Positions 12,351 through 25,808 of a stretch of DNA of 64,000 bases are shown piece after piece (the stretch's first letter is position 1; every line of letters starts with the position of its first letter). The notes beneath the pieces are model-generated. The model worked only from the letters and a program-made list of their open reading frames with translations. It was not told where the DNA came from and made no database searches. The position numbers and the translations under genes are program-made. Source of the stretch: Rapana venosa (lineage: Eukaryota; Mollusca; Gastropoda; Neogastropoda; Muricidae); contig CM054153.1 of assembly GCA_028751875.1 (NCBI GenBank), positions 26,249,310 through 26,313,309 of the forward strand, given 5' to 3'.

Positions 12351-13111
12351 TTCAACTTACTCAACTAGTCTAATAATTATTCCTACTTTAAATCCATTCC
12401 AATAGTCTAATAACTAACATACAACTGTAATCCATTACAATAGGTCAAAATCAACGAATTTACCTTCAAGATAAGTTATAGATCAATCTACCTAACAGAT
12501 CTAATAATTATTTGAGTGGGGTCCTACTTTGAAAACTCGTCATTTCTATCTGAATACAAACAAACAAGGCAGCAAATACAAACAAATGAGGTAGCAAAGA
12601 ATCAAAACAGAATCTGTCACCCCCCACTTACATGAATGTTGATAAGTGGTATTGTGGTTTTATGACTAATGTGTTGAAGAATTTTGACGATTTGGACTCT
12701 TCACTGCACTTTTGGTCCTTTTTATTTGTATGTATATTAATTTCATGGAGTTGAAATGTGAGGAACTTAAATTTCAACAACAAACTCATCATAGATACAG
12801 ATATCTATGAATAACTGGCATGAAATTCAGTACAAAAGTGATTGAATCATCAGCTGTCTACAAAACTGTTTTTGATATGTACGTTATATAAAGTTAAGAT
12901 AAATTTAAGACTAATACTTGCTTTTGGAAAATATCTATATCAGCTTTCAACTGTCCAAGATTGGTATTAGCATTCTTCCCTGTCACTCAGGCATACAGCC
13001 ACTTCACTGTCACCAGACAGACATATTAGTTAGTATCCCACACATACAAAGTGAGATATGAGCCATGTTCTGTCAAATTTTACTTCAAGTACAAACACCA
13101 GTGAGGGCTAA

Positions 13112-13190
13112 CACGACTGCCAGAGATACCACTTACGCCAGAGGTACCCCTTATGCCAGAGATACCACTTATGCCAGAGGTACAACTTGC
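13112..13190 (+). repeat. Short tandem repeat, about 22-bp unit
   Basis: Three to four copies of GCCAGAGATACCACTTA-like units, alternating GAGATACCAC and GAGGTACCCC/ACAAC variants. Confidence 0.7.
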
Positions 13191-14659
13191 ACTCTGACCT
13201 GAAAAACAATTTTCCAATGGGAAAACTTGGCCTATGTGATGTATTTTAAAAAGTGACATTTATTCGAGAATACAGTGAGTAGGTGGATTCAACAATCTTG
13301 CATAAAATCATGACGAGAGCAACATTTGTTTATAAATTCAACGACAGTAGAATACAATTATGAAAAGAACACAGTTAATACTGCAACTTCATAAGAGAAA
13401 GACAATAGGCTGGTGTGGGCTTTCTGTCCAACTGCAGAATGACACCAGCAGCACTGAGTGAAAGCGTGATCCAGATTTATATTTCAGATAGAAGTTAACC
13501 TCATTATCTATCAGTTCATCTCGCGACAGTAACACAGTCTGTATGCATACCCTGTGCACAGTATATTTCCTTCAACAATACAGACATTTCACTCAGAATT
13601 TTCTGGAAAAGCAAATGACTTACCCAAGTATCACAAACATAAACGTTGCAATATTAGCATTACACTAGTGTGAGGATAGTGAGTTTTTACAACTTGAAAG
13701 AGAAAGGTAGCATCAGACCTGTTGAGAGATAAGGAGAGAGGATACACGAACAGTCCCAGGTTTCTACAAAAGGCATGCATAGTTCAACGTCCAGAAATAC
13801 TGCAACTTGACAAGCAGAGAACAGGATCCATACAACAGTGGCCCATGAAGAATTGTCTGTGATACAACTTCATACACTTTGCTCATAAACCAGCATGCAC
13901 AGACTCAAACATAACAACCTTCATCAATCACAAAATTCAACCCACATCTATTATCAGCATTCACAAATTCAAGGGTGTACGTAGAGCATCATCATCATCA
14001 TCATCTTTAGACATCACAGAGGATTATTTCAAGCTTCCTCACAATGCATGTAGAACAGAATACTCAGAGAAAACCATGATGAATTTCATGTGTCCTCTTG
14101 GTACTAGGAGTACGAAATCAAAGAGTTGAGGATGCAGGTAGGTTGAAAACAAGGATGAGGAACAGAAGGACCAACAGACAAGGCAGGCTTGAGTACACAG
14201 GATGTTGAATTGGTCCCAAGACTTCTCACAGGTACTCCACGATATCACACTTTACAAGACACACATTTGCAGTATGTTCCTGTACAACAGCTTCAAGTCA
14301 TTCATGGTCCTATGACAACTGATGGCACAAAACAAAAATACAGACAAGAAAACAAAAATTCCTTCCCTTATCCAGTTATCAGCTCTGGTCCTATCTTGGA
14401 ACAGAGAAGAAAGAAAAACACAACAAACATCTAACAAATATTGCTTGGATCCTTTCAGACAGGAGGCAGACCTATGATAAACAGTAAATTTCAGATGTGA
14501 GCAGCTTTCACCACTGCAGGCACTTCAAAAAACAAAAACCTGGGATACTGAAGAGTATCTCCGTTTTGTCATCCACAAGCCAGAATGAGGAAAGATAATT
14601 TTTCTTGTTTTGAAACAGACTTCAGCAGGTTATGGCCTTTTTTTTCTAATTCACTAGGC

Positions 14660-14765
14660 CATGAGAGGTGTTCCTGGTGCTAGTTTTTCAGATGAGATGA
14701 TAAATCAAGGTCCCATGGACAACACGCATATGGCATACTAAAAGTACATACAGGATCAAGAGATG
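14660..14765 (+). mobile_element. SINE-core fragment
   Basis: GGTGCTAGTTTTTCAGATGAGATGATAAATCAAGGTCCC matches, in separate parts, the core also seen near 50207-50235. Neither a head nor a defined tail can be placed. Confidence 0.45.
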
Positions 14766-14959
14766 GTAAAATGTCCAAATCTTTGTAGAAAAAAAACAAC
14801 AAGTCTGTCAGGAGAACAAATATACACACAGAAAGAAGAAAGGGAAAGAAAAGTGGTATATTTTGGCAACATGCTATCCTTGGGACAGCAGACCAAGTGT
14901 CATGCAGAGAAATCTGCCCTAACTATACATTTCATACAACAGAAAGTGTGTGGGGGGGG

Positions 14960-15385
14960 GGGGGTGGGGGAAGGGAGCATAGTGGTTGAAAGTGTTGTGC
15001 TTGTGATATGACGACTCCAGATCGAGCCCAGGTTCGAGCCATCACCAAGATGCCTGCCCGTTCAAGGGATTTCCCCCCTGAAGTTAACATCAGTACTGAC
15101 TCCACTCCCTTGAGAGTCCTTCAGATGAGTGCGAGTGCATGCAGAATATCTTGCACACACATCAAAGCCCATTCTGCCTTTCAGAAGAGTAGACCACTCA
15201 TACCATAAGAACGGATGATAACAAATCTTTTTTTCTTTTTTTAAAATGCATGAACACTTGTGTCACGTTTAAACATCAACCCTGAGGTCAGAATGCAGCT
15301 ATCTTCATGGTGGGCAAAAACGGCTGCACATGTAAAAATCACATCATTGGTAAACCTCAGAGCTCCAGCCAAGGAACGAGGGGAA
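14960..15385 (+). mobile_element. SINE family A, full length
   Basis: The head has B box GGTTCGAGCCA at about 15031. The core has CCTTCAGATGAG, AATATCTTGCACACA and CTTTCAGAAGAGTAGACCA. The tail has GTTTAAACATCAACCCTGA, GAATGCAGCTATCTTCATGG, a GTAAACCTCAGAGCTCCAGC terminal hairpin and an A-rich run. Confidence 0.75.
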
Positions 15386-16556
15386 AAAAACAACCCAACA
15401 ACAACAGGAAAACTGGGTGTTTGGTACTGCACTCTGATGAAATGCTCTTTCCACAGACAGCAGCCTACAGTTTACAGAGTGGAATCTGCTGTGATGAAGA
15501 AATTTCAACACAATCTGTATCCAACAATGATCGATTACTCATCATGATCACAAGTACAAAGATCCAACACATTACTGGCTCTAAAGAAGATGTCTACTGT
15601 TTCTGTCAAGTGCTAACTAACATTCCTAAAAGCAAATCTGATTAGCAAATTGTTATGTCTAGCGGGTCATCTTCTCAATCAGTACAACCATACTTCTTAA
15701 ATGTGTGATTTCAATCATTCACTATATATCTGGGGTAAAGTTGTGAGGAGCTAGAGATGGTATAGGTATGTTTTCTTTCCTATATGAACAGATCCATGCT
15801 TAAAGAGGCTGGAAACAAGTCATTTCCAGGGCAAAATGTGGTCACTTATGCAATGCATGCTACACCTGGTTTGACCATCCCACTATCTGTATCCATTGAA
15901 AATTTGACAGTAAAACCCAGAGTACCTGCATTGTTGATTTGCACAAAACAGAATATCAAACTTTTTTGAGAAAACAAATAATTGTTCAAGCTTCAAGGGT
16001 GATCAGATGATGCCATCCCCCCCACCTTCCTTCTAAGCAACAGTTTCTCACTTACACACTTTAAAAGAAGCAAACAAATATTCATAGAACACTCCTGACG
16101 TTTTTCTGCCAACTTTAAAGAATGGACAACAATGATAGACTCACAAAGCAGATTTTTTTACATATGAAAACAATGGTGATAATAATATTTTTAAAAACCC
16201 CAACCCATACATGTATTTATATAAATTGCAAAGCAGTTCAAACATCAATTGATTGTGAAAACAACAATAAAAATAATGGCAACATCAACAACAAAAGTCA
16301 TCTGACGCTCAAAATCTCAAAGACGACTCGGTGGAGAGGAATCTTCCTTTTCTTTGTACTTTTCTTCATTTGTTGTTGCTTTTTCCAAAGTAGCCATCAA
16401 AACAAAAGAAAAAGTGGCAACCTTAATCCACCCCTTCTTGCAAGGCATAAGGGCTACAGAAACTGAGGGATGAGGTCAAGCCAGGTGCAAAATGAGGGTT
16501 AGTCCATGGTCAGATCATGATGCTGATGAGGGGAACAATAAAACAAGCTCACTTAC

Positions 16557-16583
16557 CGCACACAGAGGGAAAAAAGCCCCAGC
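16557..16583 (-). other. Candidate 27-nt microexon of the convertase
   Basis: On the minus strand a 27-nt segment lies between ACCAG and a textbook GTAAGT donor. If spliced between the phase 1 exons at 25674/32492 and 11835, it keeps the frame and adds G-W-G-F-F-P-S-V-C just before E-C-K-P-G-F-F, contributing one Cys to the Cys-rich region. The evidence is only splice signals and frame; chance is quite possible in a 14-kb intron. Confidence 0.2.
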
Positions 16584-17344
16584 CTGGTATGAGGGGTGGA
16601 TGAGTGATGGCTGCTGGCCACAACTGTTTTAATGATGCCTTCTGTCACTCATGGAACACTCTTTTTCTTCTTCTTTTTGTTACCTTGTCCCTAGAAACTT
16701 AATCAACATCCAGTTTTTTTAAGCATGAAGTCACTTCTCTGAGAAATGGGGCAGAACCAAGAAGGACGAGTCCATCTTTCCTTAACCTGAGTTTCCTCCC
16801 ATTCCTGACAAACTTTTGCTTCGATTTCTGTTCTCCTGCTGGCAGGAATGTTCATTTTCATGTTATGTCAAGGGATCAGGTTACACTATAGGACTTTGAT
16901 CATGCAGACTCCACTACCACAGTGGTAGTTTTCACAAGCTTTCATCCCCATTTCTGAGCTTTTTCAGCCAGCTTGAATAAAACAAGTAACAAAAGAGATG
17001 GTTTTGCTTACTAGTTTTCTGAATAAATTTCATTATCTAAATTTCAGGGAAAATGATTGGAAAAAACAACAACACAAACACAACCTGACTCTAGCTACCT
17101 GAAAAGACTGTGAGATGGAAATGATTGCTGGTGACAATGGAGTCAATTTTACAGGAGGCTAGCTTTTTTGAAGGATGGGCGGATGATTTGAGTGGTAGTA
17201 ATTCAAATTGGCTGACTGACATATTTCAATGATTTATGAAGAAAGTGTCAGTCACTGTGGGTGATTAGCGGCCCATGTACAAAGTGACAGATAATTTTGT
17301 TCTCATAATCCATTTTTATGTATTCACATCGCCTGCAATAATGT

Positions 17345-17625
17345 ACCCTCTCTTTGGAGTCTGCATCTGTGCAGACTCCAGTTTTCTTCCAGTCCTCTAG
17401 GTGAGACATAGAGCTGAGGTTCTATGCATGAACAACCTGGCATGCACCTTACCTCCCGTTCTTTCTTGTGTTTCGGTGGGAATGAATGACATGAACTAAA
17501 AAGGAAACGTGTGCAATGGTGTTGTGTTTGACGATGAGATGAAATGCAACTATCTTAAAGGTGGAGTAAAAAACGTCGTGATGTAAACATTTCATCAATA
17601 GTGAACTTCAAAGCTCAATTTCAGA
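17345..17625 (+). mobile_element. SINE family A, diverged, head missing
   Basis: Core and tail landmarks are present in order but mutated: CAGACTCCAG, TAGGTGAGACATAGAGCTGAGG, GTGGGAATGAATGACA, TGGTGTTGTGTTTGACGATGAG, GAAATGCAACTATCTTAAAGG and AGTGAACTTCAAAGCTC. Confidence 0.6.
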
Positions 17626-19837
17626 ATCCAAAGACAAAGAACAAGAAAGGAAAGTCATATTCACGTTGTACTTAGCGTAAGAAAACAGTAGGTCAACAAA
17701 TCTGACATTAAAACCCCAAGTTACAGAAAACATGTTTATTGCCACGTGTGTGCGAGTCACAAGGAATAATACACAATGGTATATAATATCAAACATAACA
17801 TACATTCTAGATGAATATTTCTGTAATAAATTGGCAAAATTCTCCTAACAAGATTAGCATCACTCCAGCCAGTTTCAGCTTCTAAAACCCTTTCAGTACA
17901 TATAGGCCATCAGCTGATGTCCTACATAAATAAAGTGTTCGCTGATGTCTTTCTCTTTTTCCAATTCTGAATGCCCAGAATAGGCTTTTGCAATCAAAAT
18001 AACTGAAAAAGCCATCCATATTCTGTGTCCTTGCTCATTTTCATTTAAAAAACAAAACAACATTTCTATGCTAATGGTTTTCATGCAGAAGTTTTTTAGG
18101 GGGAATGATTACTATGGTGCTAAATTCCTTGGCACTGGAGAAACACTTTACATATTTCTCTAGTGCTCAAAGGGTTAAATGACTTGATAAACATACTGAA
18201 GTCTGTGTGGTAACCAGCAGATTAAGGACAAGCATTAAATTTGTTCTCTCTTTTGCAACCTCCCAGATACAAATTAACAGAACACCTGCAAGTCCTTAGA
18301 GTCTGCTTGCATGTATGTGCATGCTGAAACAGAAATATTCACATTAAAGATCCGGTAATTTTGATGCCACTGTCAGTGACCTATGAAAACACCACTGCCC
18401 AGCATGCAGGTAATGTACACAAAACTTTTATAAAACATTTGTGGAAACTCCCTTGAGACAAAAATGAACTGTAGAGCATGTCAATACATATGGAAAATTC
18501 TGTATGTTCATGTCATTTCATGCTGTTTATAGCCCTCAGATCTGTATCTTACAGCACACAAGACCAAACATTAGTTACAAAAAATGTTTGAGGGTAAAAG
18601 ATGATGGTGAAGAATCTCTGAAATTTGTTTAACTGATGCTTGTCTGCAACGCAATCCAGTGTGATGGTCAACACAACCCAGTGTGATGGTTAAGCCTTAG
18701 GTTCCCAACATTGCAGAGTGTTTGTACATGTACATCTGCATGCACACATATACAAGTGTGCATAAAAGTGCACAAAAAGTTCATGTCTTTTCATTTGATC
18801 AACCCCCCAAAAAATAAATTAGTACTGTTTTTTCACTTCTTACAAACTAATATCAAAACACACACACACCAACTGTTTCTTACAAATCATAAAAAGAATA
18901 ACACTACATTTCTTATGCTTCAATTGACCAATGGCAAAATTCAAAAGATGTGATAAAACACAGCCCTGTACAGAGGTATGACAATGAGGTATTTTTTAAA
19001 TAGTAACAATCAACATAAAAAATATTTGGGTATATATATTATGTAATCAGTATTATCAACTATAACATACCAACTAGGGAACATAACAGTCAACAGTGTT
19101 ATAGCTGCCTAAATGGCTCAGATTTAAAAAAAAACAAAAAAACAAACAAACAAAACCCCCCAAAACCAACCATTCAAGAAGAAAAAAACCCCAAACAAAC
19201 ACCAAATAAACACTAAAAACAGTCATAATAAGGTCACTTAATTAAGTAGCAGTGTGCATGGAAGTAAACCAAGGTGTGCATAATGAAATCAAATTTCGGC
19301 ACAAAACAGGAATTACAGTTAACAAAATTACTGTGATGCAGTTGCCATTGTGAACAGTTTGGCAAAAAGTTGTTGGCACATTTGACGAAATAGTCAACAT
19401 TAAAAAAAAAAGAAACAATAAATGGATTACAGTTAACATACATTGCAAAAGATCAAACAGGATTTCTCTATATATAAAAATGTTTTGATACAATCAAAGA
19501 ATACTGTTTACAAAGGGAGCATGTCCATTTGCTAAGCTTTACATTTTACAAAGTCATTCAATGGTTCAATGACTGTGTGAAGTTGGCACAATGCTAAACT
19601 GCATTGCACCGTATTGTGTCACATTCTCTTGTATCACGTAGCATTTTTTTGTTACTGCTTTTTCTTTGCATGCAATTTGTGGCACTTGCTCTGGAAAGAG
19701 TGTGTCACATTAAACAGACCATCATTTTCCTCTTTTTTCTGCTTGCAAGTTGCAATGAGTTTTGAAAAAAACTTTGACAAAGGACATCCTTCTTCCTCAC
19801 ATTTCATAGGAATTTTTTTAAAAAAATACAATACTTA

Positions 19838-20612
19838 ATGGGTGCTGCACATGGGATACCTTATAAGCCAATGTACACTGAGACACCCCAAAAGCCAATG
19901 TACACTGCAACACCTAAAAAGCCAATGTACATTGAGACACCTAAAAAGCCAATGTACACTGCAACACCTAAAAAGCCAATGTACATTGAGACACCTAAAA
20001 AGCTAATGTACACTAAGATACATAAAAAGCCAATGTACATCGAGACACCTAAAAAGCCAATGTACACTGAGACACCTAAAAAACCAATGCACACTGAGAC
20101 ACCCTACAAACTGACATACACTGAGACACCCTACAAGCTGACATACACTGAGACACCCTACAGACTAAAATACACCGATACCCCAAAACCCAGTGTACAC
20201 CGAGACATCTTATCAGCTAATGTACTCTGAAACACCCTATCAGCCAACGTACACTGCAACAATGAAACCTGAAACACCCTATCAGCCAATGTACACTGAA
20301 ACACCCTATCAGCCAATGTACACTGAAACACCCTATCAGCCAACGTACACTTAAACAATGGAACCTGAAACACCTTATCAGCAAATGTACACCAAAACAG
20401 TGTACACTGAAACACCCTATCAGCCAATGTACACCAAAACAACGTACACTGAAACACCCTATCAGCCAATGTACACTGAAACACCCTATCAGCCAATATA
20501 CACCAAAACAGTGTACACTGAAACACCCTATCAGCCAATGTACACCAAAACAACGTACACTGAAACACCCTATCAGCCAATGTACACTGAAACACCTGAA
20601 AAGCCGAGCTAA
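19838..20612 (+). repeat. 27-bp minisatellite, open as a Pro/Tyr/Thr nonapeptide repeat
   Basis: The first block (19860-20170) repeats CCTAAAAAGCCAATGTACAC plus TGAGACA. The second block (20220-20600) repeats CCCTATCAGCCAATGTACAC plus TGAAACA, with some units extended by a 15-bp step to 42 bp. Because 27 and 42 are multiples of three, frames stay open on both strands. Plus-strand frames read PKKPMYTET and PYQPMYTET units, from ATG at 19838 to a stop at 20228-20230 and again 20358-20612. No signal peptide, promoter or splice context is seen, and it lies in an intron of the convertase. A repetitive adhesive-type protein cannot be excluded, but a non-coding minisatellite is more likely. Confidence 0.8.
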
Positions 20613-21066
20613 CGCAATCCTGCTGTCTATTACCTAATGCACAAGAATTGAAAGCTTATTTGCAATAGGGTTACTGTAACCTCATTCTTCTATTCTTAAC
20701 AAGCCCTTACAGGTACTTCACACATTTCCATGGTATTTCCTAAATGCAAATATCTCTGGCACATCACAATACAGCTATTCGAACCATCTCGAAAACAACC
20801 ACTTAAGATCTTTAATGAATTAAAACAACACTTTTTTGTTTCAGTTAAAAACATCCCCGTGAAGATTTCTGGTTGCCGAGTGTTTTCAATCAAAATTTGC
20901 TTTATAAATCATTTTTGTACAAAACTTTTAATTTTTTTGGCAGTTGAAAAGTGGCAAGAGCTTTTGATCTGCTTAAATCATTGGAAATTCAATTTTGTGT
21001 GCAAACTGTAGGAAGTGGCAGAGATATTAGCGCTGAACATAAGATTGCTCTCTCTTTCTGTCTGTG

Positions 21067-21067
<1 letters not shown>

Positions 21068-21126
<59 letters not shown>
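21068..21126 (+). repeat. (CA)n microsatellite
   Basis: About 29 uninterrupted CA units. Confidence 0.95.
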
Positions 21127-21128
<2 letters not shown>

Positions 21129-21699
21129 ACTTTTGGTTTCATAAGAAAAGCACTTGAGACTAATGGTCCCATTGTTGACATCTTGTGTTCAAATTTGAAC
21201 TGCCATCTACTGCTTATACAAAGTAAATATTGTAACACACAAATGCATGCCACATACACACATGTGGCATGCATGTGTATGCACACATAAACACATTCTT
21301 ATATAACAGGGATAAAATCAACATCCATAACTGCTACTGTTTCAGTCTGTGTGGGAAAGTTTGACAATAACATTTCAATTAAAAATCAACACAACAGTAA
21401 TAGCATTAATCAACGAATCATGGGAAAAAATGGATAACAGACAAAATTTTTTAAATAAGTTCCATGAAAATAACTGGTTTCAAATAAGATTTTCCCTGAA
21501 TATTTCTTTCGTTTGAGGTCTAACAATACGGGAGATCATGAAAATATTAAACAAGTCATAAGATAACAACAATAAAATAAAAAAACAAAGACCAACAACT
21601 GTCTCCCTCTCCACATAAGCAAACAATGAAACAAAAAACCCTAGATTTTTAGAAAAGGCATATAACAGAACATGTGTGTGCATTAATTTGATCATCTGG

Positions 21700-22015
21700 G
21701 TTTTTGTATTTTTAAACATCCAGTCCTCATGATCATGTGCATGCTGTTTTGTAAATTTTATGATCCATTCCCACAGCACACAATGGCCTACTCTTCTGAA
21801 AGCAAGAGAGGTTTTAATGTGTGTGCAAGATGTTCTGTGAGACCTCAGTTTATAGTCTTATCCAAAGGACTTTTGGGGAAGTAGAGGTGGCACTGATGTA
21901 AACTCCAAGGGAAAAATGCCCTTGAGCAGGCGTCTTGTGGTGGCTTGAACCCAGGCCAACACATTGCGAGTTCAATGCTCTCACCACCAAGGCTACCCTG
22001 TCCCCATGTGTATAC
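21700..22015 (-). mobile_element. SINE family B-like copy
   Basis: On the minus strand from 22015 it has a head (GGGGACAGGGTAGCCTTGGTGG, B box GGTTCAAGCCA), the GACTATAAACTGAGG core, ACATCTTGCACACA and GTGGGAATGGAT. It ends near GGACTGGATGTTTAAA, the family B pre-tail. The far 3' end is degenerate. Confidence 0.6.
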
Positions 22016-23249
22016 ACATGGGTGTGTACATCCATGCATGTGTGCATATATGTCTGATACTATTTTTCTAAATTTCATGAAAGCGTCAATGAATCACACA
22101 AGTAATGCTTCTTTTACAAAATAATTGCAAACTCCTATCTCATTTCCATCAAAATAACTCAAGCATCAACATGTTATCTTAACCCAAATTTAAAAAAAAA
22201 AAATCACATGTTAACAGTGTACAAAGGAAAGAGGTTATATAACACAAAAACACATACACACTTTCATTCACAGCACAGAGAGAGAGAGAGAGGACAGACA
22301 GAGACATGTATTAATACCATATGAACATGTATTAAAATACAGATTATAAAACAAACTTTGTTCAGATGTGTTAAGTTTGCTTTTAGCACGAATTCCATTA
22401 TGGTTTCACTGTCACTAGTAGTATCTTCCTTATTAGTACCTTCCTTCCACACTGTTTTTAGAGGAAAGTTAGAGAACATATACAAATTTGATCTTAGGGT
22501 ATTTTTGAAAATTTTCTCCAAACACAGGGATATTATACATTCTCTTTTCCCCATGTTTTATGCTGTTTTAAGCAACTGAGCTCTTTTTCTTCCAGAGAAA
22601 AAGACAGACTGACTGACATACCCCCCTCACCCCCACCGGAAACATGCATGGTATATTATGCAGTCTTTACATTATTTTGTTACACATTCAGAAAGATGAA
22701 TACCATTTTTCAGGATGTAGTTTAGATGCAGTGGGCATTAGAGTTCTCAAGGAGGAATCACAAGTCCCTTTTTCCTTCTCAGCTCATACTTTACTCCAAT
22801 GTCAGTCAGACGTTCAGAGTTGAAGATGTTGTTACACTGGATTAGCTTTTAGTGCAGAATGGGTGCAAAGGGGTCAGTGGATTGAAGACAATCAATCAGA
22901 ACATTATGTGGTCATCATGATAAAGACAGACTCAGAATGACCGCAGTCAATGCTGTAATACCTGAATGAACGGGGAAACCGCCTTTGAAACCTGTGTGAC
23001 CGATACATCTTTTACCATTAAATAATTAACAAAATTCCTTTTCTTTTACAAAAAACTCACCAGAATAGGTTTTTAAAAAAAAAGTATAAATACAATGATC
23101 ACATTCTTTCAAATATATTTACATTTATTCCATATACATATAAAAACAAAAATAACTTATTTTTTGGTTTTTGGTGCAAAACCCAACAGAAAAATATGTT
23201 TTTTAAACGCATCATGTCAGTTCTGTTTTTGATTTCTCTTTAACAGCAA

Positions 23250-23420
23250 GTGTCCCTGTAGCTTGGTGGTTAAATCAACTGACTTAATCAGGCAGTTTGG
23301 CTTTGTAGCACCTAAAATCCCAAGGGAATGGGTTCAGATCTGGGTCCAGTCCGAAAAAAAGTACCTTCAGAAATGCACCCAGAAGTCACAATCCAGTTAA
23401 TCCTGGTTCCCTTGTTTTTG
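23250..23420 (+). mobile_element. tRNA-like SINE head, different family
   Basis: GTCCCTGTAGCTTGGTGGTTAA resembles a tRNA A-box region, with GGGTTCAGATCTGGG as a weak B box about 80 bp later. A long insert separates the boxes, so it is not a functional tRNA. A T-rich run follows near 23430. Confidence 0.4.
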
Positions 23421-25673
23421 TTGCTGGTTTTTTTTTTTGGTCCTCAACTATGGGAAGAATTTCACGGTTGAAACATGTTGTAAGGGGGTTCCTATGAAGA
23501 ACAATCAAACTCTTACAAGAGTGTCTTTCTTCTCCATGGTTCAGTGTTTTTAAGGCTTTTGTTTTTTAAAGGGGCTACTTGAAATGTCTCAAATGTTCCA
23601 CCCCTTCATTCCCACCCATCACCTGACAACATTTTGTATTTCTGCATCCTCATACACATATATGGCAGATAGATTAATTTTTTTCTTTCACTCTTAGATG
23701 TCTTAACAAAACTGCCTGAAATGATGGATTTTCCCACATGCATACAGTATATCCCTTTCATACAGCTAACACAAATGTAGTCTTCAGGAATAAAACCAAT
23801 CAACCAAAAAACACACCAAGAATAAGGCTATGAATCCACATGAAACCTAAATCATCTTTTGCCATGACATGACTGTCAAATCATTAAAAACAAAACAAGC
23901 ATATATTGTACCAATGTTCCTTAAAAGTATCTCATGAGGAAAAGACTCTCTTGTGCAAACAAGAAAACTGGGGAGAACAAAAATAATTATTGAGGAAATA
24001 GTAGTGGAGGAAAACAAGTGCAGGACACCACTTACAACTTCTCGATCATTTTTATAATTTATCAAAGGTTCGATTAAAAAAAAAAAAAACTCATGTGAAA
24101 AAAGTGACATCCTTTTCAAGGGAAAGAAACAAGATCTTCATTTAACATTATGCTCTCTCTTATACTCTTAACATTACTTATTTGAGCTCCATATGACATA
24201 GCCTTTTTTCTCTTTAAGAATTATCCATTTTTCAAAAGATGACTTACACACACACACACAAACATACACACACACAAGTATATTGAGTAAGCCCTAACAG
24301 ACTTAAACACACCCTATGCAAAATATTAACAATTAATTCCTACAAAGTCTAAAAACAGCATCATTTTCAGACTCTCAGCACTAAACCCCTTTTACCCTTC
24401 CACTTCAAAAACAACAACAACACAAACATCATTCTCCAGTCCATACTCCATAATTATCAGGATCTAAACATGCATTTGAACTCAAACAACGAAAAACACA
24501 GTTAAGTCTGCTAGTCACTGTTCAAAGTTCACTGTACAACTAACTGCTAATTTTAAAAAAATTGATATAAAAAAACCACCACCAAAAAAAAAAAAGTGTA
24601 CACAGAAGAAAAAAATCTGGGTCTGTCCTTCACAACATTTAGCTCACTGAATGCTACAATGTTAGTGTTCATCAAAGTTTCCTTGCACAGAAATATTATA
24701 AAATATGATTATTAAATAATGCAAATGTTGAAAAAAGAAAAAAAGATGGAAAGGAAGACATTCCACACTTTAAAGACATCCTTTCCAGCACTTAATCAGT
24801 ATTAGTGATGACTGTTCAGAACATTCTGTTCCAAAAACACATTCATGATGGCAATTTACAAATGTTTCTAGAATCTTAACAGATGCAACACTTTGAAAGC
24901 TTTTTTTTTTCTCTACAACCTTTGCATCATTGTATACACATCCTCTCTGAAACTTTTCGTAGGGACTACAGATTGCTGCTGTTATCATACCTGGTCCCTT
25001 GAAAGTAGCGTGTGAGAGCTGGTGAATTTTTAAAGACCACACTTTTATACCCAGAACCTTCACATACGTGATGATCTTTTGAAAACATCCTATCTAGATC
25101 CCTGACATACATTACCAGTCAATACAGCCTTCACAGCACTGCCTACAAGTGTATATTTTCTTATCTTGTTCACACCCTGGTGATGAAATGACATCCAAAT
25201 TTGATGACTGATCAGATAGAAAACAGTCAGGAGATTACAGCAGTGGGTGCCATGGACATTAATTATGATAAAACAGTTTCAAATACACATCTTCACAAAA
25301 GTGATAGTCTGGAACAACTGTATAAGCCTGACGCAGTCTTCTTTTTCAACCAATATTCACCGATATAGACTAAAGGAAAAATAATGTTTAAAAACCCAGT
25401 CAAACGTAATAACAGAAGCTACCTCCTCACTCTGCATCGATAAAATCCCATCACTTTCAGAAATGTCATTGAACATGCGACAATGCTGAAGGCACAATTA
25501 AAAAGCATTGGTCATAAAAGCTAAGCTAATTGCTAAGCTAATCCTCATAAGAGAGGCACACCCATCATGTTGACATATATGGAACAATACAAGCACCAGC
25601 AGAGCAACAAGAGCGTGGAATGTGGAGATAGAGAAGAAGGAGGGGGGCAGGACACAACACAGGAGCAACAGAC

Positions 25674-25808
25674 CTATACAGATGCCGTTGGAGGTCACCC
25701 CGGCACAGGTGAATGTGCGACCCGCAGGCGACGTTGGCGTAGATATGTTCTGCTTCAGCGGATGTTCTTCTGTTCCTGCTACAACCAGTGTCCATTCCTT
25801 CAGTTCAC
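25674..25808 (-). CDS. Furin-like convertase, alternative P-domain end exon (canonical form)
   Basis: This 135-nt exon has a TGTACAG acceptor and an ATAG|GTCTGT donor. It encodes the last P-domain strands, ELKEWTLVVAGTEEHP, in which W-x-L and G-T are the family signature, then a short linker and T-C-A-G-V-T-S-N-G-I-C-I. Spliced to the exon at 11835 it gives C-x9-C-I-E-C-K-P-G-F, the arrangement that opens the Cys-rich region in vertebrate furin. It is phase 1 at both ends, exactly like the exon at 32492-33079, which encodes the same P-domain strand. The two therefore look like alternative, probably mutually exclusive, exons. VVAG replaces the usual VLYG, so the strand is slightly divergent. 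Confidence 0.75.

Larger units (their letters stand above)
11836..25673 (-). other. Large intron of convertase gene
   Basis: About 13.8 kb with no recognised gene. It holds minisatellites (11897-12350, 13112-13190, 19838-20612), SINEs (14960-15385, 17345-17625, 21700-22015), tRNA-like or SINE-core fragments (14660-14760, 23250-23420) and a CA tract at 21068-21126. 12351-14650, 15390-17340, 17630-19830 and 23430-25670 are otherwise AT-rich unique-looking sequence. One candidate 27-nt microexon at 16557-16583 is listed separately. Confidence 0.7.
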
